The notes: generated by a model from the letters alone, not told the origin. Numbered from the stretch's first letter, positions 22,890-33,802 are shown. The stretch is 64,000 nt of DNA from Hypholoma sublateritium FD-334 SS-4 (GCA_000827495.1 KN817543.1:1-64000), one strand, 5' to 3'. Numbers and translations are program-made.

Positions 22890-24693
22890 TATATCTCTTT
22901 TGCTGATTTTACTGCGCGTCACGGCGTTGATGCCATCATCTCCATGCCGTTCGTATGCCGAGCGGTGCCTGAATCGAAAGGTAGCAATCGAACTACGACT
23001 CCTCGCTATGGGGCGCGACAGTGCATGACTTCTACTACACGAGGCGGGCGATCTGCACTGGGAGCACGCTCCTGAAGTGGATGAAGGAGATCGGAGAGCT
23101 CCGGCATGCGAAATACGAGATCGCACGCGCTGAAGCCGAAGCCGATCCGTTTGAGCTGTTCCCGTGCAGCATGGACAAACTACTACGGCTAGACGATTCC
23201 GACTCGCCTGGAAACATAAGGGTATCAAATGAAAATTTCAAGCTGGTGCGCTTATGCCAGCCTATACTCGTTTTTATCCTTCAGTTCTTGTCACTAATTT
23301 ATCCTTAGCAAAATGGTCGTATCTCGGCCAAGCGTTACGAAAAGCTACAGAATCGCTTACCATTCCATCTCTTACCCGAGAAACTCATTGTTCACGATCC
23401 TGACAACACGCTAAGTGTCAAGCGTAGCTCGTCTTTGAACCGAGGTGCTGATGGAAACTCGACGCCCCGTACCTACAGGCTGAAGCTCTCCCAGGAGACT
23501 CAAGACATCATTACTAAGAAACGCGCCGAGCTTTCACTGCCCCTTCCCAAAATGGCCCTCAAAGGCAGAGTTTTTGTTGCAGAATCGCCAGAAATGGTTT
23601 CCCGTGAGATTACGCAAGGATCCGTTTCGGAAGCTACGTTCGCTGTCTTCCCGCCTGCCCCACCTCCGCCGTTGTCGACACCCGAAGCGCATCTGTACAT
23701 CAGCGCTGAGGATATTCTCGGGAAAGGGAACCACTCGTATGTCTACAACGTCGCAGTTGAGCTTCCGCGTGATCTCGTTACGGAGCCCTATGTCTGCAAC
23801 GAGTGCATTGAGGAGGCTTTCATCAAGGAGCTCCGCGAAGAGGCACCCGACGCCGATATCAATGCAGACCAGCCTACTAACATTCAAATCAGCGAACTAA
23901 TGTCATATGTTGACGCCAAGCGCGGTAAACCGGGAAAGCTCTGCGTGGATAGAAGACACTCACCTGAATCTGGTCTCGGTGTCAACACCTGCTACGAGGG
24001 GGACCTTCGCCATGTCCCGATCGACGTCCAGTACAACACGCCCGGGAACTACTGTGTTCACGAAAAGTGGCGAAACGATGTCTCGACGACCTTCAAGGCC
24101 AGCGTCGGCGCGAAGCTCTCCCGCGAGGGCGATGAACACCTCGCGCGGGAGGCCCGCAACTACCAGAAGTTCCCGCGGCATTTCTTCGAGCATTGGAGCG
24201 GTTACAACATCATCCCGCCGCTCATTGATCCGACACCCGCGCTCGCCGTCGTGCCCCAGTTCTACGGATACTACGTTCCCGAGGAGGGAGAGGCCGCAGA
24301 GGGTGAGTATCTCAGCCCTATTCTACTCATCGAAGACTGCGGCGTACCCGTCGAGGTTGACGATCTCGACCTAGATGACAGGTACGCGTCTCCCATTCCA
24401 TTACTCCCAAACTTATTCAGACCTATCCTTTTGTTAGAAATGAGTGCGCCTCCCTCCTCTACCGAATGCATGACGAGGGATGGCTTCATAACTCATTCTT
24501 CCCCCGGAATATCCTTATGCAACACGGAGACATCAGCGCTTGGCCGGTCGCTCGGAAGATCGAAGATCGCAGGTTCCGCATCATAGATTTTGGGCGCTCC
24601 GAGAACGCCTGGAAAGTTGATCAGGCTGCATTTATCAGAGCACGCTCCGAGGAGAAAGAAGGGTGTGCACGCATGTTCAAGCTCTCGTACTAG
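22890..24693 (+). CDS. Basidiomycete protein-kinase-like protein, 5' end damaged
   Basis: Exons: 22991-23245, 23309-24381 and 24438-24693, joined in frame by GT-AG introns; an earlier exon ends near 22990. The N-terminal region has Val-His-Asp-Phe-Tyr-Tyr-Thr-Arg-Arg and Gly-Glu-Leu-Arg-His-Ala-Lys-Tyr. The kinase-like fold starts with a glycine loop (Leu-Gly-Lys-Gly-Asn-His-Ser-Tyr-Val-Tyr). Late in the protein comes Leu-His-Asn-Ser-Phe-Phe-Pro-Arg-Asn-Ile-Leu in place of a His-Arg-Asp catalytic loop, followed by Ile-Ile-Asp-Phe-Gly-Arg-Ser, so DFG is kept while the catalytic Asp is replaced. Many Agaricomycetes carry expanded families like this. At 22982-22994 the frame of the upstream exon (Ile-Ser-Met-Pro-Phe-Val, Glu-Ser-Lys-Gly-Ser-Asn) is out of register with Tyr-Asp-Ser-Ser-Leu-Trp by what looks like five extra bases. 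A 42-nt GT-AG intron (22981-23022 approx.) is an alternative. The start codon is not identified. Confidence 0.75.
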
Positions 24694-25127
24694 CTTCATT
24701 ATTCAGCGGTGCCATTGGGATCTCTTGCTACCCACTACCATACAATTATCATGTACGCATTTCAGCTTGTAAAAATATGGCCACCATTCCTACTTGTCTT
24801 TCCTGCTGCAGATATCTCCGATGACGTCAATTCTTCCATTTAGTTGGTTACGCCAAGTAACTGTGATTGCGCGACATTTTCGGGAAATCAATGTCTTTAT
24901 CTCAAGGCCTCACAAGCCCCACGGGGATCGAGCGCTAATCTCTTAAATTCATTACGCGACGCCGATGACTTGATATTACTTCGATGAGCAATATGCTTAT
25001 TCAAACTTGACAGGGAAGCATCCCCCCGTCGCGCACAGTCGTTGGTATATATGCTTGAGACAGATTTTGGGTCGTGCACTTGCTCTCAACATCTACACTC
25101 CGGACAGCCTAACTTTTCATAGAAGAA
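24694..25127. other. Intergenic; no gene seen
   Basis: About 430 bases between the kinase-like stop and the carboxymuconolactone decarboxylase ATG. TATATATGC near 25047 lies about 80 bases upstream of that ATG and may be its TATA element. Confidence 0.35.
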
Positions 25128-25822
25128 ATGACTCGCCCAAATGAAGATGCGCACAAGGAACTGTTCGACGCTGGAATGGCCGTGCGACGGAAGGTTATGG
25201 TATGCCCTGATCTTGTTGGATATGTGGCGTTCCCACATTGACCTCAGCTCAGGGAGACGAATTCATCGACAATATGGTCAAACAGGTGATATGGGAGCTT
25301 ATCTCTTCGTATGGATATTCAACTGAGGTATTGATGGATCTATCTGCAGGGCGTATCTGACTTTATGAGACCCATGCAGCAATTGGCTACCGAGGTATGT
25401 CACTAATCATTATATCATCATCAAGCTGTACGAACGGCGCTATAGGCTGCATGGGGAACTATCTGGACGCGCCCCGGATTGGAGCTGAAGCAGCGCAGCC
25501 TGATAGTAATTGCCCTGCTCGCGTCGCAGGGGAGAGAAAACGAGGTATGCCTCAAATGAACATTGTGAACGAAGTACTGACACTGTTCGGGGAAATAAGC
25601 TTGCACACCATATTCGGTGCGTGATTCCGCTACCTTTTGGATGTTTCCAAGGCCAATACCTCGCATATAACCAGAGGCGCCATCACGGATGGCTGTACCG
25701 AGGTCGAGATACAGGAGACGTTGCTTCAGACAGCCATTTACAGCGGTATGCCCACTGGAATGTCGAGCTTCAGGGCGGCCGATGCGCTGATCAAGAAGCT
25801 GAAAGAGGAAGGGAAGCTGTGA
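25128..25822 (+). CDS. Carboxymuconolactone decarboxylase family protein
   Basis: Six exons (25128-25199, 25253-25285, 25350-25394, 25446-25544, 25600-25616, 25675-25822) joined by GT-AG introns give an uninterrupted protein of 138 residues from ATG to TGA. The order of motifs is that of the family: Val-Arg-Arg-Lys-Val-Met-Gly-Asp-Glu-Phe, Trp-Thr-Arg-Pro-Gly-Leu, Arg-Ser-Leu-Ile-Val-Ile-Ala-Leu-Leu-Ala, Glu-Leu-Ala-His-His-Ile-Arg-Gly-Ala, Gly-Cys-Thr-Glu-Val-Glu-Ile, then Tyr-Ser-Gly-Met-Pro-Thr-Gly-Met near the end. The length is right for gamma-carboxymuconolactone decarboxylase, which acts in the protocatechuate branch of beta-ketoadipate aromatic degradation. There is no Cys-x-x-Cys pair, so it is not an AhpD-type peroxidase partner. 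Fungal paralogues often have unknown substrates. This is the best-preserved gene in the window. One exon is only 17 nt. Confidence 0.92.
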
Positions 25823-26007
25823 GTTGAGTGTGCGTTGGTTTCCGAGAGTGGAATACTCGCATGGATTACACGCGAACTGTATATACTCAATATCCTACGG
25901 CCAAGTTAGATATTGCAAAACATATGCGTGTCGTAATGTCTCGTAGAAAAATCGCTAATATGTACTGAGTCCGTGAGCGCCAAAGATGTCATAGGTCAAC
26001 GTTCGAA
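25823..26007. other. Short intergenic or 5' region of the PHD gene
   Basis: An ATG at 25937 followed by Ser-Arg-Arg-Lys-Ile-Ala-Asn could be joined by a very short GT-AG intron (about 25958-25992) to the open frame that enters the PHD exon. This is only a possible first exon. Confidence 0.25.
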
Positions 26008-27583
26008 GTGGTCCCATGCATAGAGTCTGAGGACTCCGCCGTCTCTCCAGTACTTCCCAAAGACCGGCCACCTTCTCTTGCACCCTCGGAGCCAGATTCC
26101 CTATTTGACATGAACTGTCGATGCGGGATCTCTCACGACGGCAATCTACTCTATAACGGCGATATATATGGAATGGCTATTCAATGCGCGGAGTGCAAAG
26201 AATGGCTTCATGTTGCTTGTCAACGAGAAGCAAGAGCTGGGAACCTCGGGAAGAAGGGTGTCTTCAAATGTGATCGGTGCGATTTGGTCATCCAAAAATT
26301 TCCCTCCANAAAGCAGACAAAGCTACAACTCAAACGGTGTGTATTAAAATTTATCACTANTATATTTAATTTACCGAATTGGATCTAGAGAGATGGAAAA
26401 GCGCACCATGTCAAAAAAGCGTCTCAACGAGCGCCTAATGTACGCTCCCCCATCATTACGCATTGTAGATATCTATTCATTAACATTGATTNATAGTCCC
26501 GGACGTGGGGCACTTGCCCGCCACGGNGATTACTTTTATCCTGTGCGTCTTNTCCAGAAGCGCGAAGACGGTACAGGATGGGCTGTGCACTGGTGGCGAG
26601 AGAATGTCTACGTTTCCGGGATNCCGGCACCGGAAAGAGTATCCTGTGTTCNGGAGAAGGACCTGGTTGATTCGCTCTGGATGGATCGCGATAACAGACG
26701 GAGGATTCGTGTATGTCATCTATTATTTCCTTTANTTTGTGNGACTTAATATTTTCTAGCTAGGTAAATGGGTACACGCATTTGCTGTCGAGACTATGGA
26801 CGACATTTTGGCGGACCCGAAATCAATTCCCTACACAAAAAACACAGGCGATATACTTTCTCCGCACACNGATACATTAAAGGCAATATTTCAAGNTGCC
26901 TTGNATCGTTCAACCACAGGTCTCNAGAATCAAATCATTCCCNCAAAAGACTTCCTCTCAAGCGGCAAAAATGGAATGTTCGGTGATGTTTTATTCTATT
27001 CAGGCTCTGTCTCAGTCACAGAACGCGCCGAAATTGCCAACNGGATTCATCACCACATTTCCGATAATTATCGCATATGGTTTCAGAAGCTCACACAGGC
27101 TCATGCGATCACACTTTATATTCGAGCACTTCTTATCGCTTCAAAGCCCAAATTTGGTACCCTCGACGACGCCGAACAGCTCAAGAAGGCCTGGGACATC
27201 CAATATAATACTCTCCGTCTGTTCTACGAAGAAGTGGAGGTCGATCGTGAATGCATCGACCGGCTAGAGGAGGAGATGTTTGAGATTTCAGAGCGAGCGG
27301 GGATCGCGGGAAATCACCAGTAGGGCTTAGATGGAGATGACCATCAGTACTGGTATCCGTACGACGACCGCTGGCACACTGGGAAGCGCAAGGAAGATGA
27401 CGACGAAATCAATGTGAGTTTATCTTTATCTTTACTTTTATTTGTACGGTTTATTGAATTGAACTAAAGGTGGGGCCTGATTACATCGAAAACCCTCCTT
27501 TACCAACGCCCGAAGAGCCCAAATCTCGACCCAAGCCTCGCATCAGAACCACAAGACAAGCAACGAAGGAAATTGTGGGTTAA
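26008..27583 (+). CDS. PHD-finger protein, in-frame TAG near C-terminus
   Basis: Exons: about 26008-26336, 26389-26439, 26497-26710, 26760-27413 and 27470-27583, all joined in frame by GT-AG introns. Near the N-terminus is a C4HC3 PHD zinc finger: Cys-Arg-Cys, then Gln-Cys-Ala-Glu-Cys, His-Val-Ala-Cys, and Lys-Cys-Asp-Arg-Cys-Asp. Such fingers read histone tails or mediate nuclear protein contacts. A domain with Phe-Tyr-Pro-Val-Arg-Leu and Trp-Ala-Val-His-Trp-Trp follows (DNA/chromatin-type fold possible, not identified), then a long helical region. TAG at 27321-27323 interrupts the fourth exon. The frame stays open through Gly-Leu-Asp-Gly-Asp-Asp-His-Gln-Tyr-Trp-Tyr-Pro-Tyr, a further intron, and a Pro/Arg-rich basic tail to TAA at 27583. 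N bases reflect low-quality reads. The first in-frame ATG is at 26110; an upstream exon may supply the real start. Confidence 0.75.
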
Positions 27584-27729
27584 TTTAACTACATTTACCA
27601 TACAAGTACGGTACGGCTTGGGCACAGTGTCACCTTGAAGTAAAAGAACTCCCGCGTGGCAATCCTCTTCCATTCAATCATATTCATTATACTACTGATC
27701 TACATTAAATGACCTATCACTCTCCAACC

Positions 27730-28324
27730 TTAGTGTGGATATGGAGCATATGTACGGGCACCTACATACATTTCGCACGCACGCACGCACACGCACATTG
27801 GCCTGTGCGTGGCACGCACAGCACGCACATGCACGCCCAAGCCACGCACATATCCTGTGGCCCCTGCGACGAGAGCTGGAACTGGGAAAACGCCGGCCGC
27901 CGCTGTAGTAATATTTGTCGTATGGCATCCACCAGACGATCTGGTTTGCGATGGGGTGGACCCACTCGAGGATGTTCTAGTGGTTGCTGCAGTCTCATTC
28001 GCTCCCAAGCTCACGAAAGTCGTGGCCGTCGCCGTCGTCGATGACACGAACGCTGCACCAAGAAGTCTGCCCACGATGCCACGGCCGTAGATGTCGGTGC
28101 TGGCGAAGGTGCTACAGCTCGAACTCTGTAGCACGACGAGGCCCTATCCTTGCGGTGTCTGCGAATCGCCAGCGCATGACTCCAAAGTGCTGTCACCTAT
28201 GTTCGAGGGGCCGTTGAATCCGCAGCTCTCGGGGTCGAAGATATGTTGGCAAAGTTCGGCGTCGTTTGGGCGGGAGAGATCGCATGCTGGGAAGCAGAAA
28301 AGATCGCCCCGCTTGAAGCTATAG
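27730..28324 (-). pseudogene. Possible Cys-rich ORF relic of unknown function
   Basis: Reading leftward, an acceptor-like AG at about 28325-28324 precedes an open frame with regularly placed cysteines (Phe-Cys-Phe-Pro-Ala-Cys-Asp, Leu-Cys-Gln-His-Ile-Phe-Asp-Pro-Glu-Ser-Cys, Glu-Ser-Cys-Ala). TAG at 28146-28144 follows. The same frame continues as a Ser/Thr/Ala-rich segment for about 130 codons. The cysteine-rich part looks like protein; the rest may be chance. No ATG was found, so it would be an internal exon. Confidence 0.25.
27775..27855 (+). repeat. CACG/CGCA simple repeat
   Basis: Interrupted tandem CGCA units (ACGCACGCACGCACACGC and variants), giving spurious His/Ala/Thr-rich ORFs. Confidence 0.7.
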
Positions 28325-28456
28325 CGATAGATTTTAGTTTGAGTTTAGCGTAACTTGGACACTATAACGCAGAATAACACGCACTTATGCTCGACAACTT
28401 GAGTGTACGCCCTGTTGTCCGCTAGAGCCCGCGTATAAACCACGTCGGCGGCTGGA

Positions 28457-29043
28457 TTACCTCTCTACGCTGAAAACATCACCCATTAGTATCGCCATTA
28501 GGAACATGGAGAGTTGAAACGCACCAACTTCGTCACCCCGTCGTCCGCGACCATATTGATCAAGGTCTGGTTCATGAAGCCCACGAGCTTGTACGCCTGT
28601 AACCGTCCCCGCTGTCCCCGCTAGCATGATTCGCGCTCGATGACTGGCCATGGCGTACACCACGCGACCTTGTCTTCTCACTGTCTGTCCGGGGGTGAGT
28701 GAGATGTGGAAATCTGCAGTCTGCAGGGTACAATCGAGAAACTTAAGCTCCTGGAAAAATGACATGTGTTGTACGCTCACCATCAAGAGATCTGATGACA
28801 GCAGTCCGACGCAGAGATTCCGTGCCCTCGTTTGTGGAATTGTACATGGTGAATTAGAGCTGGCCACCGGGACGTAAGACCTACGTCCGTGTCAACTTTG
28901 TAAGGCTCTGAAGTGAATATCAGCAAGCAAAAAATACTTTGGCTCTCGTTCTCTTCACTCACTAGCGGGAGCTGGTTGTCAACGAACGGCAGGAATACCG
29001 CCAGCGCGGGCATAATCCTGGGAAGCACGAGCAGGAGAGCCAT
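28457..29043 (-). pseudogene. Possible minus-strand exon chain of unknown function
   Basis: From an ATG at 29043-29041 comes a hydrophobic, signal-like start (Met-Ala-Leu-Leu-Leu-Val-Leu-Pro). A strong intron follows (GTGAGT near 28963 to TTCAG near 28908), then a frame rich in charged residues. A third segment (28867-28457) contains Phe-His-Ile-Ser-Leu-Thr-Pro-Gly-Gln-Thr-Val-Arg-Arg. The frames do not join cleanly, so this may be a decayed membrane-protein gene. The function is unknown. Confidence 0.2.
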
Positions 29044-29250
29044 ACGTCGAGGTTAGGCGGGAGAGATGGAAGGGAATGAGGGGGCAGCATCATGACGGTC
29101 GCGGTTAAAGCCCAACTGGACCGTGTACGGCGACCCCGTGCGATGTGCGGCGCATGCGAAGATTGCTAAACTGTTGATATCTAAAATTAGACGCGACATC
29201 AACGCGACATTCGCAGGGCATTCGAAGGGAGCAGCGTCTTCTGCAGACAT

Positions 29251-30310
29251 TCACTGCTCAAAAATCTATAATCTTCAAATATATCATGTGCAGAAGTATG
29301 AACCAAAAAATGTAGAACTTGATTGAAGATCGTCCGGGAATGCTACATACAACCTCGCTCCTCGGCACTCCGCATATCTTACCTCCTGTATTCCTAGGCA
29401 TTTTCAAGTAGGAGGAGGTCAATCCAACTATTCACAGAGCCCCAAGAAGTTCTGAGACGGTCCTCCTCGAGCGGTGATTCCGAAAATGTCCCCGATAAAC
29501 TAACACTGTGCATTCAGCCACGCTTTCACAGACAGTGATCACAAATAAATACCAACTTTTGATCTTCTGTGAGCGTAAGGTACCAGTAAATACGACACAT
29601 GTATATGCGACGGCAGGAATTTTTCGTGGTACATATTTGGAGTGGTGGCCGTGGCCACACAAGTAGATGGTCAAAATGCCTGTATCTATTATTTGACCAG
29701 TCGCATTGTCACTTGCGAGAAAAGGTGACCACAGATGTGGTCAATCCTCTCATAAGAGAAGGCAAATACTAATTTGAAGTTTGGATCTTATGTATTGGCC
29801 GCATTCGAACTTTTTTTGATGTGTCAGTTGTTGATTTGTTTCCAACGCCAGGGAAATGAGCATCGATAGAGCCCGAGAAGGATGAGGTTCGAACCTGATG
29901 ACTCATGAGAATACCGCCAAGGAGAGATCTTTATCTAAATACCCATGAAGTGCCACGGCAATGCTCGTTATACTCACCAAAGTACGTAGACTGCATCCGC
30001 GCCGCCAAATCACCGGCGCCGTATCTCACATCCGGTTAGTAAAAATAAGCCCAGACTACGTAGAACGCTTGCAGCGCGTACGCGCGTCGCGAATTCGACG
30101 GCATGTACCCTGAAATTCGGGTAAGAGACATAATCACTACTGACGTAGGCGCCTTATGGATTATTCACGCAATATAACCTGAGAGCATATTTGGATTCTT
30201 GTATGTCAGTGGTAATTACCTTACTGTCGCGGTGAGCCGTACTTAGAAGTGAGCTCGAGAACCTCTTTTTCTGCATTCTTCGTGACTGTGAAACTACTGC
30301 GAGATCAACT
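29251..30310. other. Intergenic; no gene seen
   Basis: AT-rich DNA without a sustained open frame. A GGTTCGAACC palindrome at 29884-29893 resembles a tRNA B-box, but no tRNA fold surrounds it. Confidence 0.4.
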
Positions 30311-31403
30311 ATGTCTTCCCCGTCCACTGTATACCTCATCACAGGCTCCAACCGCGGAATCGGTACTAATCCCCACCATTTCACATCTTGGTGCATAGTT
30401 TCAAATCCGTGTGTATACAGGACTCGGTCTGGTCGGCTACATCGCGGCCTCCCGCCCTAACGCGTTCATCTACGCCGGCGTGCGCGATCCGACAAAGGCG
30501 GTAGCACTAGAAGCGCTTTCCAATGTGTACCCTGGGCGCATCGCGATAGTCAAATGTGTGTCTGCTGACGCCGAGGGGAACGCACTGCTAGCCAAGAAGA
30601 TCCAGGAAAGACACGGGCGCGTGGACACCGTCATTGCTAACGCGGGTACTTGCCTCATTTCTCGTATTACTCCTGTATATGACTTATATTGTTATTGTAT
30701 TAACAAAGCCATCGCGCGGGTGGTAACCACCGTACTTGAGACACCTGCGAAGGAGCTCGAGGACCATTTCACGGTACGCCTCCTAGTTATATTGTTAGAG
30801 CACCACGCTAATCGTTACCCACCACATGGCATATACATAGGTCAACGTCTTGGGCACCGTCGTTCTTTTCCAGGCGCTCCACGCCCTGCTCAAAGCAAGC
30901 CCCGCCCCGCGCTTCATCCCGATTAGGTCCAATGACGGCGCTCCCCGTGCGCGTCGCGGCGTACGGGGCTAGCAACTTGCTAGCCCCGTACGCCGCGACT
31001 AGTAGCAAGGCCGCGCTGAACTTCATCACGCGGAAGATCCACTTCGAGAACGAGTGGCTTGGTGCGTCTTCGCGCATCTTTCTTCGCGGTAAATTTAGCT
31101 GACCTGTTCGTGTTTTTGAATCTGCAGTTGCATTTCCGCTTGCGCCTGGGGCAATTGACACCGATGCTGGTTAGTGGCTACTTCTCCTTGCGTCTTAAGT
31201 TACCATTTGACAGGAGGTGGGTCACAGCCCAGGCAGCGATGGCCAACGACACCATTGGCGCGTTCGGCGCGGTGCTGGAGAATGTCACACTTCAGACGCC
31301 CGACGAGGCCGCAAAGGCACTCGTTGACCTGATTGATGGGGCGACGCGCAAGGAAGAGGGCGGCGAGTTTGTCGATGTGGATGGGAGCAGGATTCCGTGG
31401 TGA
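30311..31403 (+). pseudogene. Short-chain dehydrogenase/reductase, active site broken
   Basis: Exons: 30311-30362, 30421-30645, 30709-30773, 30841-31061, 31130-31169 and 31214-31403, with GT-AG introns. The N-terminus has the Rossmann nucleotide-binding motif Tyr-Leu-Ile-Thr-Gly-Ser-Asn-Arg-Gly-Ile-Gly. Later come Val-Ile-Ala-Asn-Ala, Phe-Pro-Leu-Ala-Pro-Gly-Ala-Ile-Asp-Thr-Asp and a conserved C-terminus ending Arg-Ile-Pro-Trp. The family performs NAD(P)-dependent redox of alcohols or ketones using a Tyr-x-x-x-Lys pair. Here one extra A near 30931 shifts the frame just before the active site. The Tyr-Gly-Ala-Ser-Lys motif is then split by a 33-base insertion that forms a perfect inverted repeat (30953-30999). 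The last junction is out of frame by one base. The family is certain; the substrate cannot be told. Confidence 0.85.
30953..30999. repeat. Perfect 23-bp inverted repeat in the SDR active site
   Basis: Bases 30953-30975 and 30977-30999 are exact reverse complements with a single C between them. The left arm is normal coding sequence through Ala-Ala-Tyr-Gly-Ala-Ser. The right arm plus nine bases is extra sequence before the expected Lys-Ala-Ala-Leu resumes. Confidence 0.95.
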
Positions 31404-31844
31404 TGGGATGCTAATGGGGTCATTTTTACGTAGAATGCGAAACAAATACGCAGCCTGCTCGAGCCGGATATAGTCTATTTTCAGTTGAATGCATTTACTT
31501 GCATAGCGAGAATTAGTCGACCTCATTGGGACCGTTTTATCAAACTATGTAACGTCATCGAGATACTTAATTAACGCGACAAAACCGGGGATGCAAAACG
31601 ATAGATAGCGTAGAATCATGGACATCGAAGTTCATTGCAGGAAAACCGAAAGAGACCACATAGCAGGTAGGAAAAGGACTAGACGGGAAGAAAACGTAAC
31701 CGAGGTCATGATATAACAAAATAGAATAGAGGAGACAAGAAAAAATAACGCCGAAACGATGGTGGGTTTAGTAGGATATCTGTCTGAGTATTTATGGCGG
31801 CGTTGCCGCACGTATTTTGGGTACTGGCGAGCGGGTGGGTTCAA
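31404..31844. other. Intergenic between convergent genes
   Basis: AT-rich DNA between the SDR stop and the minus-strand coiled-coil gene stop. Nothing coding is supported. Confidence 0.4.
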
Positions 31845-32573
31845 TTACTCGGGTTTCACCTTCCAGAACACCGCGGCGGCGGCGACGCTCAGCAGCACCA
31901 CGCCCATCGCAGCCTGCACATTGAGTGCTGCCTGCGCCTGCCCTGGACGTGCCTTCGCGCGCTCCTCCGCGCGCGCCTCGAGTGCCCGCTGCCCGCCGTC
32001 GATGATACCGTCTAGCGAGAGCGCAAGCGAGTCCTGGATCCACGCGTGCACGCGTCGCAGAGATAAGAGTGAATAGGCGAGCCCGAAAGAAAGCAGAGAG
32101 AGCGAGAACGAGACGATTAGCACAACTGTCCAGCAGAGCGCGAGCGCGAGGAGGGGGAGACTTGCCACTTCTGAGATAGCGCTCGAGTTCGCGCGCGTCG
32201 CCGGCGCCGTNAGCACGCCGTTGATGTGCTTCGCCGGCTCCGTNGTAACAGCGATANCGTCCGCGTCCGTCGTCGAGGTGTCCGCGTGAGGCTCGCCCCG
32301 CAGGCCGTAGACCGAGCTCGCAGGGGTGGCCAAGCTGCCCGTGCTGACGGCCACCGCAGTGCTCGCGACGATCCCCAGCGCGTGGCGTATCCCGTGTTTC
32401 CCGTCGTCATCGTCCTCTTCGCTCGCGCTCTCCCCGTCCACACGTTCCGGCGACCCCGCGCGGCGAGACCCACTCGAGCAGCACCGCGCGCCTCCGAGAC
32501 GTGGATATGCGCCTGGTACGCCGCGATGTGAGCTTCGAGGCGCCCGCCCTGCTCGCGCACCGCCTCCCGCACA
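31845..32573 (-). pseudogene. Coiled-coil membrane protein, C-terminal fragment
   Basis: Read leftward from the transposon edge at 32573, the frame gives a helical segment (Glu-Ala-Val-Arg-Glu-Gln-Gly-Gly-Arg-Leu-Glu-Ala-His-Ile). A 44-nt GT-AG intron (32473-32430) would then join it to Ser-Ala-Ser-Glu-Glu-Asp-Asp-Asp-Asp. A long hydrophobic stretch of about 30 residues (Leu-Pro-Leu-Leu-Ala-Leu-Ala-Leu onward) and a second short one near the C-terminus suggest two membrane segments. The stop is TAA at 31847-31845. No family is recognised; the general design (cytosolic coiled coil plus C-terminal anchors) resembles basidiomycete hypothetical membrane proteins. The N-terminal half continues at 35453. 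Confidence 0.55.
32568..32573 (+). repeat. Target-site duplication CGCACA, copy 1
   Basis: Six bases before the TATGGCG end, identical to 34184-34189 and to 35447-35452 beyond the intact right end. Confidence 0.7.
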
Positions 32574-33802
32574 TATGGCGTTCAAAGTGCACAAAAAATA
32601 AAGCGCGCACAACTTTAATGTCCGCGATATACTTCTCATGTATTTATCCATATCCGCACTACTTTAGAAAGAANTTTTTCATNTCAAAAGTTTTGCGCAG
32701 AATGTGAANAGCNCGCAACTCCGCGNCTCGGCGCGCAATGTATTTTTAGCGCGCAATACAAACAGCGCGCAACTTTGCTTGGGCGCGCAATTCAGAGGGC
32801 CGCGCAACTCTTGAAGGCGCGCAATATGAGATAATGCACACAAATCTTTATTTATTTATCATGTTTAATAATTAAGAACCTGTTAACNGTCCCAGTGTCT
32901 TGAAACAAGGGAGATCATATCTGGATGTCACTGGATGCAACTTGCCAAGCGAGTTGCAGGTTACTCGCATGCATTATTTATAAGATTATTTTATACTTCN
33001 AAAATATAGTCCTTTTCTTTGCTTCATATAAGTACATGATTGACCGTTCAGAAAGCGCAAGACNTTACCACAGGCACAAAGCANCATCAACTTCCGGAAA
33101 CAGCCGATTCAGAGCTCCGATTGTCCCACGGCACGCGGTGATCCAATAGTTTACGGATTTGTCAAAGATACGTGGGTCCATGCCATAGTAGGGAGGGCCG
33201 GAGAGGGTCCCGGGCTACTCGCTTCAAAGGATGGCGCAAATGCGGCGTGGACGGTGGTGGTTCAGTGTGTGTTACGGTACATGACGCCGAGAGCCAGCTN
33301 AAGATCACGTGATGAAGATGACGATTCATCCTACTTCGATCCTACTTAGTAGTGCCTTGGTAGTACCAACTCAGTGGCCTTAAATGTTGTATGAATATTG
33401 AAGATTAATAGTGGAATGAAATACGAATAAATGATCCTTGCAGTGCCTCTGGATGTGGAGGTCCCAGTCCGCACACTTTGTTGAAGTCCTGAACAGTATC
33501 CGAAGGGGTCTTCCACAGAATTATGAGTCCGTTTATTTAAATTGGAATCAGACAATGAAATTGCATGCTTGAATTNACATTGCNCGCCTTCAAGAGTTGC
33601 GCGGCCCTCTGAATTGCGCGCCCAAGCAAAGTTGCGCGCTGTTTGTATTGCGCGCTAAAAATACATTGCGCGCCGAGTCGCGGAGTTGCGCGCTNTTCAC
33701 ATTCTGCGCAAAACTTTTGATATGAAAAAATTCTTTCTAAAGTAGTGCGGATATGGATAAATACATGAGAAGTATATCGCGGACATTAAAGTTGTGCGCG
33801 CT
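32574..33802. mobile_element. TIR element, copy 1, right end truncated
   Basis: Same sequence as the complete copy at 34190-35446 but missing the terminal 28 bases, because the tandem-duplication junction falls inside the right TIR. No transposase ORF; the longest internal ORF is 69 codons. Confidence 0.85.

Noticed and set aside
23960..24193. Minus-strand and alternative-frame ORFs across the kinase-like gene
   Set aside because: Shadows of the plus-strand coding exon, which carries the glycine loop, DFG and consistent splice sites.
25128..25822. AhpD-like peroxidase partner as the function of the carboxymuconolactone decarboxylase family gene
   Set aside because: The Cys-x-x-Cys motif needed for that activity is absent.
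29884..29893. GGTTCGAACC, resembling a tRNA B-box
   Set aside because: No acceptor, D or anticodon stems can be folded around it on either strand.
32226..32610. Plus-strand ORFs opposite the coiled-coil gene (repeated at 33842-34226)
   Set aside because: Antisense shadows of GC-rich coding DNA. The minus strand gives the membrane segments, intron and frame restoration.
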